DNA of 64,000 nucleotides from Thalassotalea atypica (GCF_030295975.1 NZ_AP027364.1:62001-126000); one strand, 5' to 3'; positions 35,731 to 47,614 are shown, numbered from the stretch's first letter. Numbers and translations: made by a program. Notes: generated by a model not told the origin, from the sequence alone.

Positions 35731-37689
35731 CTAACAAGTCACTGGCGTTAATGTTTGGCTAATATCGCTGACTTGATTGGCAACGTCTTTAGAGATGTTC
35801 TCAGCCAGCTGTTTAGACTGAGACACTTCGCTGTTCACTTTTTCCATGGCTGATTCAAATTGGCTAAAATGACTTTGTTGTTGATTTATTTGCGCTAAGG
35901 TTTGTGCCGCTACATTTGCCGAGGTAATTGCTTGAGTCACAACGCTAGCCGCATTATCACTGAGTACAACCGCAATGCTTTTTTGTTGCTCTGACGCTTG
36001 TTCAATGCCGTGAATGTTGTCTTCAAGAGTTTTATTCGCATGATTGAGTTGCGCGAGTCGAGAGCTGACTTGCTTTAACGAGTCTTGTGTTTTTCCTGCC
36101 AACTGTCTGACTTCGTCGGCGACAACCGAAAATCCGCGACCATGACGGCCGGCGCGAGCGGCTTCAATTGCCGCATTGAGCGCTAATAAATTGGTTTGAT
36201 CGGCAATAGAGCTAATGACATCAACAATTGACCCAACGCTGTCTACCGATTGTGTCAGTGATTCTATCGCCAATTTTCCGGCGTTAGCGGCTTTGTTGGT
36301 AACTTCACTGGCGACTAGTACTTCCGCTACCTTTGCTTGACTGTCGTCCATCGCTTGTTGAGTCGCTTGTGCCGTATCAACCACTTGCTTAGATAATGAA
36401 TTAACTGTGTCTGAAACTTGTGATAATGATCGCATAACTTCATCAACGGCGATCAATTGCTCACTGGTGCTTGTGGATGAACATAAAATGGTTTGCGCTT
36501 GAGTTTCCATGGTTTGCATCGCATGTGATACTAAGGTTAATTGTTGCGCTTTTTGTTTACCTTCTTCTGCAAGTTGCGAGACCATTTTATTGAAACTGGC
36601 GGATATTTGACCTAATTCTGTTTTTGCCGAAATACCAGTAATAAACTCAACGCGACCTTGGTCAACAAGTAAGACGAAACTATCTCTAAGGCGTCTCAGT
36701 GGTTGCAAAACAACACGGCGGGTTAACCAAAAATTAGCGGCCAAGAAGACTACTAACATGGTCAGTAAGATAATCACTGCCCAAGTGATCTTGTTGTTAA
36801 TATTGTTTTGTGAATTCTGGATATCGGCTTCACCAAGTAAGATCATATCTTCTATTATTTTCACATCTTGGTTGAGTTGTATAAATCCTTCTCTACGTTG
36901 ATGTTCTTGCGCTAGGGTTTTGTTTAGTTCACTGCGGTAACGACTGATGAGTGAGGCAAATTCGTTTAGTGCATCTTCACTTAAATCGGCCTGTACTTTA
37001 TCGTCATCGATGAGTAATTCATCATCGCTCAGCTCATCATTGTCATCGTACTGTTCAAAGATACCCAGTAGGGGATATTGTTGTAGTTTAACGGTTAATC
37101 GATTGAGCTCCTTTAGAGGCCGATCGATAGCGAGAATATTGGTATTTTCTCTGCCAAATAGTTTTTCTCTGATCCGGATTATATTGTGCAGATTTAGCAG
37201 AGTTTCATCGAGCGTAGAGAGGTAGTTTAGGCGCTGTGTGCCTGTTAATTCTTTGCTTTGTTTAGCAAATGTGGCCAGATTAAAGCCAATTGCAATGAGT
37301 CCTTGTTCACTATTGCGTAGCAGTGCCAGAGGATCACCACTGAGTTTCCCCCACGCTCGGTACTTTTCGTTGATGTCTTGTTGGAGTGTCGTTGTTTTTT
37401 CATTAATACGTGCGGCGAGATCGGCAATATCAATACGCTGACCATTCGCATTGATTTCCTTCAGTTGTATTTCTGCTTTATTTAATAGGCTTGCGTCGCC
37501 GGTTTGGAGGTAGTCGGCGATTGTGCGATAAAAATCAACTGTAGTTAGCGATTTTAAATGTTGATACTCAGCGAGCTGGAGCCTGTTACTGGCGAGAGTG
37601 TTTGCCACTTGGTACATCGCCAGTAGAAAGGTCATGGCAAAGAGAAAAATGCCTATCGCAGAAATTTTAGAAAAAGTTGAAACACGCAC
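35731..37689 (-). CDS. Methyl-accepting chemotaxis protein
   Basis: The 652-aa receptor has membrane segments at about residues 8-28 and 300-325, a helical periplasmic sensor with an acidic insert ([20 protein letters not shown]), a HAMP domain ([20 protein letters not shown]) and a cytoplasmic coiled coil. The signalling tip is canonical: [20 protein letters not shown] followed by [20 protein letters not shown]. It starts with GTG at 37689. No C-terminal CheR/CheB pentapeptide is seen. The chemoeffector is unknown. Confidence 0.94.
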   Translation of the reverse strand: MRVSTFSKISAIGIFLFAMTFLLAMYQVANTLASNRLQLAEYQHLKSLTTVDFYRTIADYLQTGDASLLNKAEIQLKEINANGQRIDIADLAARINEKTTTLQQDINEKYRAWGKLSGDPLALLRNSEQGLIAIGFNLATFAKQSKELTGTQRLNYLSTLDETLLNLHNIIRIREKLFGRENTNILAIDRPLKELNRLTVKLQQYPLLGIFEQYDDNDELSDDELLIDDDKVQADLSEDALNEFASLISRYRSELNKTLAQEHQRREGFIQLNQDVKIIEDMILLGEADIQNSQNNINNKITWAVIILLTMLVVFLAANFWLTRRVVLQPLRRLRDSFVLLVDQGRVEFITGISAKTELGQISASFNKMVSQLAEEGKQKAQQLTLVSHAMQTMETQAQTILCSSTSTSEQLIAVDEVMRSLSQVSDTVNSLSKQVVDTAQATQQAMDDSQAKVAEVLVASEVTNKAANAGKLAIESLTQSVDSVGSIVDVISSIADQTNLLALNAAIEAARAGRHGRGFSVVADEVRQLAGKTQDSLKQVSSRLAQLNHANKTLEDNIHGIEQASEQQKSIAVVLSDNAASVVTQAITSANVAAQTLAQINQQQSHFSQFESAMEKVNSEVSQSKQLAENISKDVANQVSDISQTLTPVTC

Positions 37690-37806
37690 AATTCAAATCC
37701 GTAAGTTATGTCTATGCGGTTGAGTCTACTAAGTTTTTATGACAGTTTTGTTACGGTTGAGGTTGCAGTTATTAGCTCACGCAGTGTCGTAACCAAAAAA
37801 TGTTGA

Positions 37807-38598
37807 TTAGTGTTGTTTAGGAATGCCTTTATTGACATAAATGTCGAAGCGATTTTTCTTCATTTTTATCGTTGTTGATGGTTTTTGACCATTGATTGGT
37901 TCGGCATAATTGGGTCGCTTCACTACCACACGATATTCGGCGATCGCTTTTGCCGGTGCTAAGAGTGCATCGGCATCATGGTCTTCACCGACCAATGATT
38001 GAAAAACACGCATTTCTTTTTTCACTAACGCGGATTTTCCTTTATGCGGGTACATAGGATCCAGATAAACAATGTCATGTTGTGGTTGTTCAGCCATTTC
38101 TTTTATTGATGAGGCATGAACGAGCGACATATTGTTGATGATGGCCTGTGTATCAACGTTGAGTATGCCCCGTGCAATACCGTCGTCTAGTAATGCGGCA
38201 ACGACTGGATTTCGCTCCATTAAGGTAACCTTGCAGCCTAAACTAGCTAGTACAAAGGCATCTCTGCCCAGTCCGGCAGTTGCATCAAGTACGGTGGGTT
38301 CAAAGCCATGCTTTAAGCCAACGGCTTTAGCAATGTCTTGACCACGACCGCCGCCGAATTTTCGTCGGTGAGCACTGGCTCCTTCAACAAAGTCGACTTT
38401 GATTGGAGAAAGCTTTGGCTCATCGAGCTTAATTAGCTCTAATACCTGCTCATTTACCCTTAAAATAAAGTCGAGATCTGGATGGTTCGATGTAGCAGCA
38501 AAATCACCGATATAGGTAAAATCCCATTTTGCAGCAATCGTTTTTGCTTGCGTTGCGTCTTCGGGGTGCTGATAGGCAACCGCTACATTTATCATCAT
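37807..38598 (-). CDS. rsmJ: 16S rRNA (guanine1516-N2)-methyltransferase RsmJ
   Basis: The 263-aa protein carries the RsmJ signatures [20 protein letters not shown], the SAM motif [34 protein letters not shown] and the catalytic [18 protein letters not shown]. It methylates N2 of G1516 in 16S rRNA. It begins one base after the stop of the glycosylase-like gene, in the order prlC, glycosylase, rsmJ; in E. coli rsmJ follows prlC directly. ATG at 38598 or the following ATG is equally likely. Confidence 0.95.
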   Translation of the reverse strand: MMINVAVAYQHPEDATQAKTIAAKWDFTYIGDFAATSNHPDLDFILRVNEQVLELIKLDEPKLSPIKVDFVEGASAHRRKFGGGRGQDIAKAVGLKHGFEPTVLDATAGLGRDAFVLASLGCKVTLMERNPVVAALLDDGIARGILNVDTQAIINNMSLVHASSIKEMAEQPQHDIVYLDPMYPHKGKSALVKKEMRVFQSLVGEDHDADALLAPAKAIAEYRVVVKRPNYAEPINGQKPSTTIKMKKNRFDIYVNKGIPKQH

Positions 38599-39297
38599 TT
38601 ACCCTAACTGGACACTGTTATCGCCTGTGGCGTAGGCAACTAATCGACTCAGTTGTGAAAGTGTTAAATCACTTTCTTGTTGCCAGTGATTAAAGGCTTG
38701 TTGAATGGTCGCTAAACTTGATTTGGTTTGAAGACCTCCCGAGATCAGGTCTTGGGCTCTAAAGTACGCTTCTACGTCGCGAGATAAAAGAAACGTGTCT
38801 TTGCCCAAGGCTCTTAGCGCATAAGGACCTGTGTTACCACCAAGGCGTGAGCCATTTTTCTTTAAATAAGCCCATAACCCTATTATATCTTCACAAGGCC
38901 AGCGTTGGATAAACTCTGCGAAGGTGTGTCCGTTTTGTTGCTCTTCGAAGATCATCTGTGCGTTCTGTTTGATGGTTTTGACTTTATTAAAGTTGCGAAT
39001 GATTTTCGGATCACTGGCTTTTCGCTCCATCATTTCTTCAGGCATCATCAACACTTTCTCAATGTTAAAACCGAAAAAGACATCTTCAAAATCCGGCCAT
39101 TTATTTTCAACCACTCGCCAAACGAAGCCAGATTGAAAAACTTTCTTGGTCATAGCCGCTAAGTAGCGATCATCAGATAGCTCAAGTAACGCTGCTTGGT
39201 TTTCAGCGGGCCCCAAAAGTGCATTTAGGGCTTTTACGCCGTGTTTTCGTTCGGCGGCACGCTGATAAAGCGCGTCAAAAGACTCAAGATTTTTCAT
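38599..39297 (-). CDS. DNA-3-methyladenine glycosylase I family protein
   Basis: The 232-aa protein resembles Tag-family glycosylases, which excise 3-methyladenine: FDALYQRAAERKHG, YLAAMTKKVFQSGFVWRVVE, KIIRNFNKVKTIKQNA, and the later GGNTGPYALRALGKDTFLLS. The zinc-binding Cys/His set of E. coli Tag is not obvious, so it belongs to a divergent subfamily. It lies 3 nt after prlC and directly abuts rsmJ, a tight three-gene operon. Confidence 0.82.
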   Translation of the reverse strand: MKNLESFDALYQRAAERKHGVKALNALLGPAENQAALLELSDDRYLAAMTKKVFQSGFVWRVVENKWPDFEDVFFGFNIEKVLMMPEEMMERKASDPKIIRNFNKVKTIKQNAQMIFEEQQNGHTFAEFIQRWPCEDIIGLWAYLKKNGSRLGGNTGPYALRALGKDTFLLSRDVEAYFRAQDLISGGLQTKSSLATIQQAFNHWQQESDLTLSQLSRLVAYATGDNSVQLG

Positions 39298-39300
39298 GAA

Positions 39301-41346
39301 TTAAGCCGCATCTATCCCGCTATGACGAAGTAGGGCGTCAATTTGTGGTGCTCTGCCTCGAAATGCCTTGAACAATTCGCTTGGCTCTTGTGAACCGCCT
39401 TTTTCCAATATGTTCTCTAAAAAATCACGGCCTGTCTTGGTATTAAATACCCCTTCTTCTTCAAAACGACTAAAGGCATCGGCGGAAAGTACTTCAGCCC
39501 ATTTGTAGCTGTAATAGCCCGCGGCATAACCGCCACCAAATATATGACCAAAACTGTGTTGAAAACGATTAAAATCAGCAGCTTTCACTACGGCATATTT
39601 ATCACGAATGCGATTAAGTACTTGTTGAATTTGATCGCCTTGCTCAGGGCTATATTCAGCATGCATGGTAAAATCGAATAGGCTAAATTCGAGTTGTCTC
39701 AGCATTTGCATGGCTGATTGATAATTTTTTGCCGCAAGCATTTTATCGAGTAATGCTTGTGGCAATGATTCGCCTGTTTGATAATGACAGGAAATAAACG
39801 CGAGTGCTTCAGGTTGCCAACACCAGTTTTCCAAAAATTGGCTCGGTAGCTCAACGGCGTCCCACGGCACACCACTGATGCCAGCAACACCCGCCGCATT
39901 TATCTGTGTCAGCATGTGATGGATACCATGGCCAAATTCATGGAATAGAGTGACCACTTCATCGTGCGTGAATAAAGCTGGGTTATCGCCAACCGGCCCA
40001 TTGAAATTACAGGTTAAATAAGCGACAGGAAGTTGAACGGCATTTTCAGTTAATGCGCGTCGACCGACACATTCATCCATCCAAGCGCCACCACGTTTTT
40101 TCGCTCGCGCGTAGAGGTCAAGGTAAAAACTCCCGCGCAGGGATTTATTGCTGTCATACACATCGTAAAATTTGACGTCTTCATGCCAAACGTCAACACC
40201 TTCTCGCTCTTTGATGGTTAAACCGAATAAGCGATGAACAACCTCGAATAGACCATCCACCACTTTATCTTTAGGAAAATAGGGACGTAATTCTTCGTCT
40301 GAAATCGCATAGCGTTGCTGTTTAAGTTTTTCGCTGTAGTAAGGCAAATCCCACGGATTCAAGTGTTCGGTGTCGTGCTCTTTTTTGGCAAAGGCGAGTA
40401 CTTCATCTAATTCTTTTCGCCCTTGTTCTTTTGATTTAGACGCTAGCTCGTTAAGGAAAGCTAATACTTCTTCAATATTGCCCGCCATTTTAGTGGCTAA
40501 TGATTTTTCAGCGTAGTTATTAAAATCAAGCAATTGTGCTAGTTCGTGGCGTAATTTCAGGAGTTCAGCCATCACCTCGCTGTTATCAAACTCGCCTGCG
40601 TTCGGTCCTTGATCCGAAGCTCGCGTAACAAAAGCGGTATACATTTTTTTGCGTAAGTTGGCATTGTCACAATACATCATCACTGGTAGGTAGCTTGGAA
40701 AGTCGAGCGTAAATAACCAGCCTTTTTTCTGTTCGGACTTAGCAAGAGCTGCAGCTGCTGCTTTGGCACTATCTGGTAATCCAGATAGCTCATTTTCATC
40801 TTCAATGAATACTTTAAAGGCTTGAGTTGCATCGAGTAAATGGTTATTAAATTTTGAACCCAGCTCGGATAATCGAGTGGCGATTTCGCCGTAGCGCTTT
40901 TTTTCTTCTGGCGCGAGTGCTATGCCTGACAGTTTAAAATCGCGCATAGCATTATCAATGACTTTCTTCTGAGCGGTATCTAAAGTGTGATAATGCTCAC
41001 TTTCTGATAATTGTTTGTATGCGTTATACAGGCCTTCGTGTTGACCAACATAAGTGCCGTATTCTGACAGCAAAGGTAGGCAACTTTCGTGTGCGTCACG
41101 TAGCTCATCAGAATTAACCACGGAATTCATGTGAGAAACAGGTGACCATAGCTTGCCTAATACATCGTCAACGTCGTCAATTGGTGCGACCAGATTGCTC
41201 CATGTATAAACAGTATTTTCATTGAGCACCTTTTCTATGGCTTGTTTGCAATCATTGATAGCCTTTTCCACTGCAGGCTTCACATGTTCAGGCTTGATTT
41301 GGGAAAATAGCGGTAAGGCGTGTTGTTGAAGAAGTGGGTTGCTCAT
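39301..41346 (-). CDS. prlC: Oligopeptidase A
   Basis: The 681-aa metallopeptidase matches E. coli PrlC (680 aa) over its length. ATG at 41346 (MSNPLLQQHALPLFSQIKPE) mirrors the E. coli start; nine further codons are open upstream. The zinc site HEFGHGIHHM (about residues 470-480) is intact, with the downstream Glu in PSQFLENWCW. M3 peptidases degrade cytosolic peptides including cleaved signal peptides. First gene of prlC-glycosylase-rsmJ. Confidence 0.97.
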   Translation of the reverse strand: MSNPLLQQHALPLFSQIKPEHVKPAVEKAINDCKQAIEKVLNENTVYTWSNLVAPIDDVDDVLGKLWSPVSHMNSVVNSDELRDAHESCLPLLSEYGTYVGQHEGLYNAYKQLSESEHYHTLDTAQKKVIDNAMRDFKLSGIALAPEEKKRYGEIATRLSELGSKFNNHLLDATQAFKVFIEDENELSGLPDSAKAAAAALAKSEQKKGWLFTLDFPSYLPVMMYCDNANLRKKMYTAFVTRASDQGPNAGEFDNSEVMAELLKLRHELAQLLDFNNYAEKSLATKMAGNIEEVLAFLNELASKSKEQGRKELDEVLAFAKKEHDTEHLNPWDLPYYSEKLKQQRYAISDEELRPYFPKDKVVDGLFEVVHRLFGLTIKEREGVDVWHEDVKFYDVYDSNKSLRGSFYLDLYARAKKRGGAWMDECVGRRALTENAVQLPVAYLTCNFNGPVGDNPALFTHDEVVTLFHEFGHGIHHMLTQINAAGVAGISGVPWDAVELPSQFLENWCWQPEALAFISCHYQTGESLPQALLDKMLAAKNYQSAMQMLRQLEFSLFDFTMHAEYSPEQGDQIQQVLNRIRDKYAVVKAADFNRFQHSFGHIFGGGYAAGYYSYKWAEVLSADAFSRFEEEGVFNTKTGRDFLENILEKGGSQEPSELFKAFRGRAPQIDALLRHSGIDAA

Positions 41347-41574
41347 AAGTGAAACGGTCTCAAATTTAATCATTGAGATAGATGTAATGTTTCTAAGTGG
41401 TTAAATCAAGGGGAAGAGGTATAGTGAAGCCAATTATTTTAGTACGGTTGGCCCATATGTTACTAAATTGTATGCTATACATACAGTGATAACATTTTGT
41501 GACATAATTATTAGGGCAGTACTTAGCATTGATTTGATTAGTTGTGGACATATGAGAAATGATAAAACATCACT

Positions 41575-44500
41575 ATGAGTAATAATGTAGTTAATTATTT
41601 TTTGGCATTGTTTTTTATTTTCCTTCTAGCATTGCCAATTGCTGTGCATGCGAAAGTTAATAATGTTGTTCTAGAACAAATTACCGTTGATGATGGCCTG
41701 TCTCAAGCAACAATTAATACCATTTTGCAAGATGATGCTGGCTTTATGTGGTTTGGCAATGAAAGTGGTGTCAATATTTACGATGGCTATAGCGTTAAAG
41801 TATTACCTGGGCCAAATGGTGAATTTACTAACCTTGCTAATTATTACCTTCGAAAAGATAAAACAGGTAAAATATGGATGTCATTTTGGAACAATGGCAT
41901 ATATACCTTTGACCCAAAAACCAATACCTATGAATTTATCTTGGACTCAGATCCAGAGAACCCCCAATCGCCAACGTCTGATATCTTGATAGACCCAAAC
42001 AGCGATAGAATATGGATTGTGACTGAAAAGTCACTCCTATTGTATCAACCGCAAACTCAAAAAATAGTAAAGCGCATCGATCTTGCTCAACAATTGGATT
42101 TTAAATGGGGCTATATTCATTATGCGATGATTGTTGATGAAAATATTTATATTGCCACGCGAGTGGGTTCTTTTGTTTACTCATTGAACTACGACAAATT
42201 ATTTAGATTGCCAGCTATTGAGGCAGACAGGTACAACCAATTCCATTTGTCTCAAAAAGAACTTGAAAAAATATATAGTTTCACTGTCCATGACGGCCTT
42301 ATTTATGTAGGGAGTAATGATGGTGTTTTTAGTGTTTCGCTTACAGATATAGAACAGTTTATCGAAGGCGCGAACCATGAAATTAGTTATGAACTTGTTG
42401 TGCCTAATGTGTCGGTTTGGGATATCCAAATTCATAAACAACAAGCATATGTAGCCTCAACAGATGGTTTACACCAATTCAATGTGCTAACTCATGAGCA
42501 TGAGAAATTACTAGAGTATTCAGATTATGATCCGTCTGTGGCCAACTCTGAGGTTAGAAGCCTATATATTGATCAAGACGGGTTGGTGTGGCTCGGTTCG
42601 AGTGCTGCTGGCGCTTTTAGTTGGGATCCTGTAACGGCCCAGGTGGACGTTTATCAATACCGGAAAAATGCCGCTAACAGCTTAACTGCAAGCTCTGTAT
42701 CGTCGATTATACAATCAAGTCGTGATGAAAATTTATTGTGGGTTGGTACCGAAGTTGGGCTGAATTTGGTCGACATAAGCCGAAATTCAGTGGAACATTT
42801 TTTGGCAGTCCAAAATTACAAAACGACAGAGACTGAGGGGAATATTTATACCATTGCAGAAGATGAACAGCATAATTTATGGCTAAACACTGCGTTAGGG
42901 ATGAGATTGTTTGATACAGAGAGTAAACAATTACGCCCATTTGATTATATGCCAGAGATTTCAACATGGTTAACGGATTTATTTGCTGTTACTTTGCTTC
43001 AAAAGGGAAAGTTTTGGGTTGTTTCAGAAGACGGATTTTATCAGCTAGATATTAAAACCGGCTCACGGACAAAATTTGATAATTTGCCTACGTCAATGCA
43101 TTTGAATCAAGTGTATAACCTTATGCCAGCTCCTTCTGGTAATGCAGATGAAGTGTTTGTTTCTACTAATAATGCCTTATGGTTATTTGACGCTAAGTCC
43201 AATAAATTTAAAGAAATTTATCGTCATCCGGACAGTAAAAGTTCGTCATTTAATTATTTTGATAGTTGGCAGGTTGATAAAGATGGCCGCTTTTGGTTGT
43301 TATTTACAGGTGTTGGTATTTTGGTGTTTTCCGGAGAAAGTTATGAGCTAGAAAGGATGTATACTCAGGCGAACTCAGGCATCAACAATGATATCTATGG
43401 CCTCAACTTAGATGAAGAAAATAATTTGTGGTTTTCAAGTCATGCAGGGCTTTATCGTTTGAATATTGAGAGTCGGCATATACGCTCATTCGGCTTAAAT
43501 GACGGTCTTGTAAGTAAAGAACATAATGCGGAAGCAAATGTTAAGTTAAAAAACGGCTTCTTAGCCTATGGTGGAGTATCTGGGTTCAGTATTTTTGCCC
43601 CAGCATCGTTAGGTCAAAATGATACCAAAATGGCTTCACAAGTATCTATTGTTGGGGTCAGTACATTGTCTAGAGATCTCAATTTACCTTTGAATATTGA
43701 AAGCAATGCTGTGATCAATTTGGCCTATGATGATGTTGGTATTCGCCTAGATTTTTCTAACTTCGCTTATGGTAACCAAGAGAAACCGTTATACGAATAT
43801 CGATTCATTAATGGCGTAAGTTACCCGGCATCAAAACAAAATTATGCTGTGTTTTCAGAGCTTGATTCGGGTACCCATGTTTTAGAAGTGAAAACAAAAT
43901 CTCCTTCCACTGGACAGTATTCTGAGCCAGCACGTGTAGAGATTCATGTCAGTTTTGCGCCATGGCGTTCACCAACCGCGTTAACTATCTATATCGTATT
44001 AATTTGTATGCTGGTTTTCTATTGGCAACGAAATAGATACTTAAGACAGAAAACACTCATCAACGCTCACAAGCAGGTGGCATACAGAGAAAACCGACTG
44101 CAGCTAGCATTAAGTGGTAGTAACAGCGAAGTTTGGGACTGGAAAGAAAAAAATAATGTAATTTTTGGTAAACGATTAAGTGATGATTTGGGCTATGACG
44201 AAGCAACTCTAAGTCATAGTTTTGATGAACACCTTAGCCTAATCCACCCAGAAGACCGCAATAACTTCTTAACTAAGTGGCAATTGTTTATGGTCAATGG
44301 TGATCAAGAGCAAAGCTTTGAATGCAGTTATCGTTTACGTGCCTCCAATGGTGAATGGCTTTGGTATAAAGATCTAGGCAAAATAGTCGCTTTTAATGAG
44401 GATGGACTACCTCAGCGGGTGACAGGGTCATATACCAATATTACTGAGTCCAAAGCAAATATGGAGCGCGCCCAATATTATGGCGCGGCATTTGAACAAA

Positions 44501-46182
44501 CCAAAGATTGGGTAATAATTATTGATGAACATTTTTCAAAAATTCGTGTTAATAAATCAATGGCACAAGTGTTTGGTTGGCAACAGGAAGAGCTTAGCTT
44601 TAAACGAAATATATTAGGCTTGAGCCAAGAACGCGTTAGTTTCTATACTAGGTTATTTCCAAAAATTCGAGCTAAAGGGCATTGGCGTGGTGAAGAATTG
44701 ATCACTACACCAAGTGGTGAACAATATCACGTGATTATTAATATCAGCCTGAGTCAGGGAGATCATTTAGAGAGCAGCCATTTCATCTGTGTCTTGACGG
44801 ATATTACGGCGCAAAAGTTTGCAGAGAATGAACTCCGCTATATGGCAAATTATGACCACTTAACAGGTTTGCCTAACAGAACCTTACTATTGGATAGAAT
44901 AAGCCATGCAATGGAATATTCTTCTCGCAAAGCTAACTCGATAGCTTTATTTTTTATTGATTTAGACCGTTTCAAGCAAGTTAATGACTCTCTTGGTCAT
45001 GATTACGGAGACTTGCTACTCAAAGAAGTTACGATTCGCTTGAATCATAATTTACGTGTTGACGATACTATTGCCCGCATTGGTGGTGATGAATTTGTAG
45101 TATTGTTAGAGTCATACAAAAATAACAATGAGCTTAGTCGTATCGCACAAAAAATTATTAATGCGCTTGAGCAGCCGGTATCGTTGAATAGTCATGATGT
45201 CAGTATTGGCGCAAGCATAGGTATATCAATGTATCCAGAAGATTCAGCAAGTTCTGATGAGCTGCTAAGGAATGCGGATGTTGCGATGTATCACGCTAAA
45301 CAACAAGGAAGAAATAATTACCAGTTCTTTACTGAACGTATGAACTTAGAAGCAAAGCAGCGCTTAAGCAAAGAATTAAATCTGAAACTAGCAGTTAGTA
45401 ACGATGAATTTTTTAATTTATATCAACCCATAGTTAATGCCAATACCGGTAAAGCGGTAGGTGCTGAGTTATTGATGAGATGGGAGCACAAAGGGAAGGT
45501 TGTCTCTCCGATAGAGTTTATTCCGCTTGCGGAAGAATTAGGTTTGATATTAATGATGACCGATATGGCGATGGAAAAAGGGTTCGTAGAGCTGAAGAAG
45601 TGGCGACAGCTAAGAAGTGACTTTTATCTGTCTGTTAATTTTTCGGCAGTTCATTTTACCTTTGACGATTTAGTCCCTTCGATTGAAAAAATACTAGCCA
45701 AGCATGGTTTACCTGCCCATGCACTGAAGGTAGAGGTAACTGAAAATGCATTTATCTCTGATCCTGAACAGGCAATAAAAACTATGAATGATCTGAAGTC
45801 TTTGGGTGTCATGTTGTCGTTAGATGATTTTGGTACTGGCTTTTCATCACTTTCTTACTTGAAGAGATTGCCGTTAGATATCATCAAAATCGATCGAAGC
45901 TTTGTCTCAGGTATTGCGGTTGAAAAAACTGATGAAGCGATTGTTGATGCAACCCTGGTGCTAGCTAAAAGCCTTCATATGTCATGCATCGCAGAAGGCG
46001 TTGAAACAGATGAGCAACTTCAATACTTAGTAGATAGAGAATGTAATTTGATCCAAGGTTATATTTATTACAAGCCCCTGTCTGCGGATGAGATTTATAA
46101 ACATATAGAGGAAAATAAAGTTGAAACTAAATTACTGCCTAACGGTTCTAGTAGTAACAACGACAACTTAATCATCAATTAG
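41575..46182 (+). CDS. Reg_prop/Y_Y_Y sensor fused to PAS-PAS-GGDEF-EAL
   Basis: The 1535-aa protein has a signal peptide (residues 1-27), a periplasmic double propeller of ligand-binding Reg_prop repeats (DGLSQATINTILQDDAGFMW, LYIDQDGLVWLGSSAAGAF, LDEENNLWFSSHAGLYRLNI) up to about 690, a Y_Y_Y domain (about 720-795), one membrane segment (about 803-820), two PAS/PAC regions, GGDEF and EAL domains. GGDEF is intact (ARIGGDEFVVL) with the inhibitory site RVDD five residues before it. The EAL signature is ELL but DDFGTGFSSLSYL, KIDRSFV and AEGVE are present. Reg_prop domains usually sense oligosaccharides. A likely bifunctional cyclic-di-GMP enzyme. Confidence 0.93.
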   Translation: MSNNVVNYFLALFFIFLLALPIAVHAKVNNVVLEQITVDDGLSQATINTILQDDAGFMWFGNESGVNIYDGYSVKVLPGPNGEFTNLANYYLRKDKTGKIWMSFWNNGIYTFDPKTNTYEFILDSDPENPQSPTSDILIDPNSDRIWIVTEKSLLLYQPQTQKIVKRIDLAQQLDFKWGYIHYAMIVDENIYIATRVGSFVYSLNYDKLFRLPAIEADRYNQFHLSQKELEKIYSFTVHDGLIYVGSNDGVFSVSLTDIEQFIEGANHEISYELVVPNVSVWDIQIHKQQAYVASTDGLHQFNVLTHEHEKLLEYSDYDPSVANSEVRSLYIDQDGLVWLGSSAAGAFSWDPVTAQVDVYQYRKNAANSLTASSVSSIIQSSRDENLLWVGTEVGLNLVDISRNSVEHFLAVQNYKTTETEGNIYTIAEDEQHNLWLNTALGMRLFDTESKQLRPFDYMPEISTWLTDLFAVTLLQKGKFWVVSEDGFYQLDIKTGSRTKFDNLPTSMHLNQVYNLMPAPSGNADEVFVSTNNALWLFDAKSNKFKEIYRHPDSKSSSFNYFDSWQVDKDGRFWLLFTGVGILVFSGESYELERMYTQANSGINNDIYGLNLDEENNLWFSSHAGLYRLNIESRHIRSFGLNDGLVSKEHNAEANVKLKNGFLAYGGVSGFSIFAPASLGQNDTKMASQVSIVGVSTLSRDLNLPLNIESNAVINLAYDDVGIRLDFSNFAYGNQEKPLYEYRFINGVSYPASKQNYAVFSELDSGTHVLEVKTKSPSTGQYSEPARVEIHVSFAPWRSPTALTIYIVLICMLVFYWQRNRYLRQKTLINAHKQVAYRENRLQLALSGSNSEVWDWKEKNNVIFGKRLSDDLGYDEATLSHSFDEHLSLIHPEDRNNFLTKWQLFMVNGDQEQSFECSYRLRASNGEWLWYKDLGKIVAFNEDGLPQRVTGSYTNITESKANMERAQYYGAAFEQTKDWVIIIDEHFSKIRVNKSMAQVFGWQQEELSFKRNILGLSQERVSFYTRLFPKIRAKGHWRGEELITTPSGEQYHVIINISLSQGDHLESSHFICVLTDITAQKFAENELRYMANYDHLTGLPNRTLLLDRISHAMEYSSRKANSIALFFIDLDRFKQVNDSLGHDYGDLLLKEVTIRLNHNLRVDDTIARIGGDEFVVLLESYKNNNELSRIAQKIINALEQPVSLNSHDVSIGASIGISMYPEDSASSDELLRNADVAMYHAKQQGRNNYQFFTERMNLEAKQRLSKELNLKLAVSNDEFFNLYQPIVNANTGKAVGAELLMRWEHKGKVVSPIEFIPLAEELGLILMMTDMAMEKGFVELKKWRQLRSDFYLSVNFSAVHFTFDDLVPSIEKILAKHGLPAHALKVEVTENAFISDPEQAIKTMNDLKSLGVMLSLDDFGTGFSSLSYLKRLPLDIIKIDRSFVSGIAVEKTDEAIVDATLVLAKSLHMSCIAEGVETDEQLQYLVDRECNLIQGYIYYKPLSADEIYKHIEENKVETKLLPNGSSSNNDNLIIN

Positions 46183-46258
46183 TGCTTGTAAAACTTGCTT
46201 TCGTACCTATTTTATAACGCATAGGTGATCATAAGATGACCCCCAAAGGACACTTAAT

Positions 46259-47614
46259 ATGACTCGACATTTTGATTTTTTGGCAATTGGCGCAGGTAGC
46301 GGTGGAATAGCTTCAGCGAACAGAGCAGCCAAGCATGGCATGAAAGCAGCGGTAATCGAAGCAAAAGCAATAGGTGGTACATGTGTCAACGTAGGCTGTG
46401 TACCCAAAAAAGCAATGTGGTATGCAGGGCAAATCGCTGATGCTATTAAATACGGTAAAGATTATGGTTTTAATATCACCACGGGTAATTATGATTGGTC
46501 AACCATGGTTAAAAACCGCGAAGCTTACATCGAACGTATACATGCGGCATATCAACGTGGTTTTTCTGCCAATAATGTAACAGTGATTGAGGGTTTCGGT
46601 AAATTTGTTAATCGCAATACAGTAGAAGTTAATGGAGAGCGGATTACTGCCGATCATATTGTCATAGCCACAGGTGGTCGCCCACAAATACCTAATATCG
46701 AAGGCGCTGAATATGGCATTGATTCAGACGGTTTTTTTGCGTTAACTGAGCAACCTGACACAGTTGCTGTGGTTGGTGCGGGGTATATTGCAGTTGAATT
46801 AGCAGGTGTCTTTCACGCCTTAGGCTCTCAGGCCCACCTTATTGTTCGTAAAGAAAAGCCACTTCGTTCATTTGACGATATGCTAAGTGACACTTTAGTT
46901 GAGCAAATGGCCCAGCATGGTCCTGCGCTTCACACTCATAGCGTACCGACTAAAGTAGAGAAACTCGATGATGACCGATTATTAGTACACTTGGAAAACG
47001 GTCAAACTATCGGTCCGGTAAATACCCTTGTATGGGCGATTGGTAGAGAACCAGCAACAGATAATATCAATCTCGCTTCGGCAGGCGTTGAACTTAACGA
47101 GAAAGGCTATATTGATACTGATAAATATCAAAACACCAATATTGATAATATCTATGCGGTAGGTGATAACACCGGAAGAGCACAATTAACGCCAGTTGCT
47201 GTTGCAGCGGGTCGTCGCTTGGCAGAAAGGTTATTCAATAATAAAACTTATGAACATCTTGATTACTCCAATATTGCTACGGTTGTTTTTAGTCACCCCG
47301 TGATTGGTACTGTAGGTTTGACTGAAAATGAAGCAATTACCGAATACGGGGTAGATCAGGTAAAGGTATATAAGTCGCAATTCACTGCTTTATACCAGGC
47401 GATGACTGAAGAATACCGTGATCCAACACGCATGAAGCTCATTTGTGTTGGTAAAGAAGAAAAGATAGTTGGTATTCATTCTATCGGTTTTGGCAGTGAT
47501 GAACTTTTACAAGGATTTGCAGTTGCTATGAAAATGGGGGCAACCAAAGCTGATTTTGATAATACAGTGGCAATTCATCCAACTTCGGCTGAAGAATTTG
47601 TTACCTTGACCTAA
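46259..47614 (+). CDS. gor: Glutathione reductase
   Basis: The 451-aa flavoprotein reduces glutathione disulfide with NADPH. It has the FAD site [17 protein letters not shown], the redox disulfide [18 protein letters not shown], the NADP site [16 protein letters not shown], the second FAD box [20 protein letters not shown] and the C-terminal catalytic His in [12 protein letters not shown]. Length equals E. coli Gor (450 aa). ATG at 46259 follows AAAGGA. A rho-independent terminator follows. Confidence 0.97.
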   Translation: MTRHFDFLAIGAGSGGIASANRAAKHGMKAAVIEAKAIGGTCVNVGCVPKKAMWYAGQIADAIKYGKDYGFNITTGNYDWSTMVKNREAYIERIHAAYQRGFSANNVTVIEGFGKFVNRNTVEVNGERITADHIVIATGGRPQIPNIEGAEYGIDSDGFFALTEQPDTVAVVGAGYIAVELAGVFHALGSQAHLIVRKEKPLRSFDDMLSDTLVEQMAQHGPALHTHSVPTKVEKLDDDRLLVHLENGQTIGPVNTLVWAIGREPATDNINLASAGVELNEKGYIDTDKYQNTNIDNIYAVGDNTGRAQLTPVAVAAGRRLAERLFNNKTYEHLDYSNIATVVFSHPVIGTVGLTENEAITEYGVDQVKVYKSQFTALYQAMTEEYRDPTRMKLICVGKEEKIVGIHSIGFGSDELLQGFAVAMKMGATKADFDNTVAIHPTSAEEFVTLT

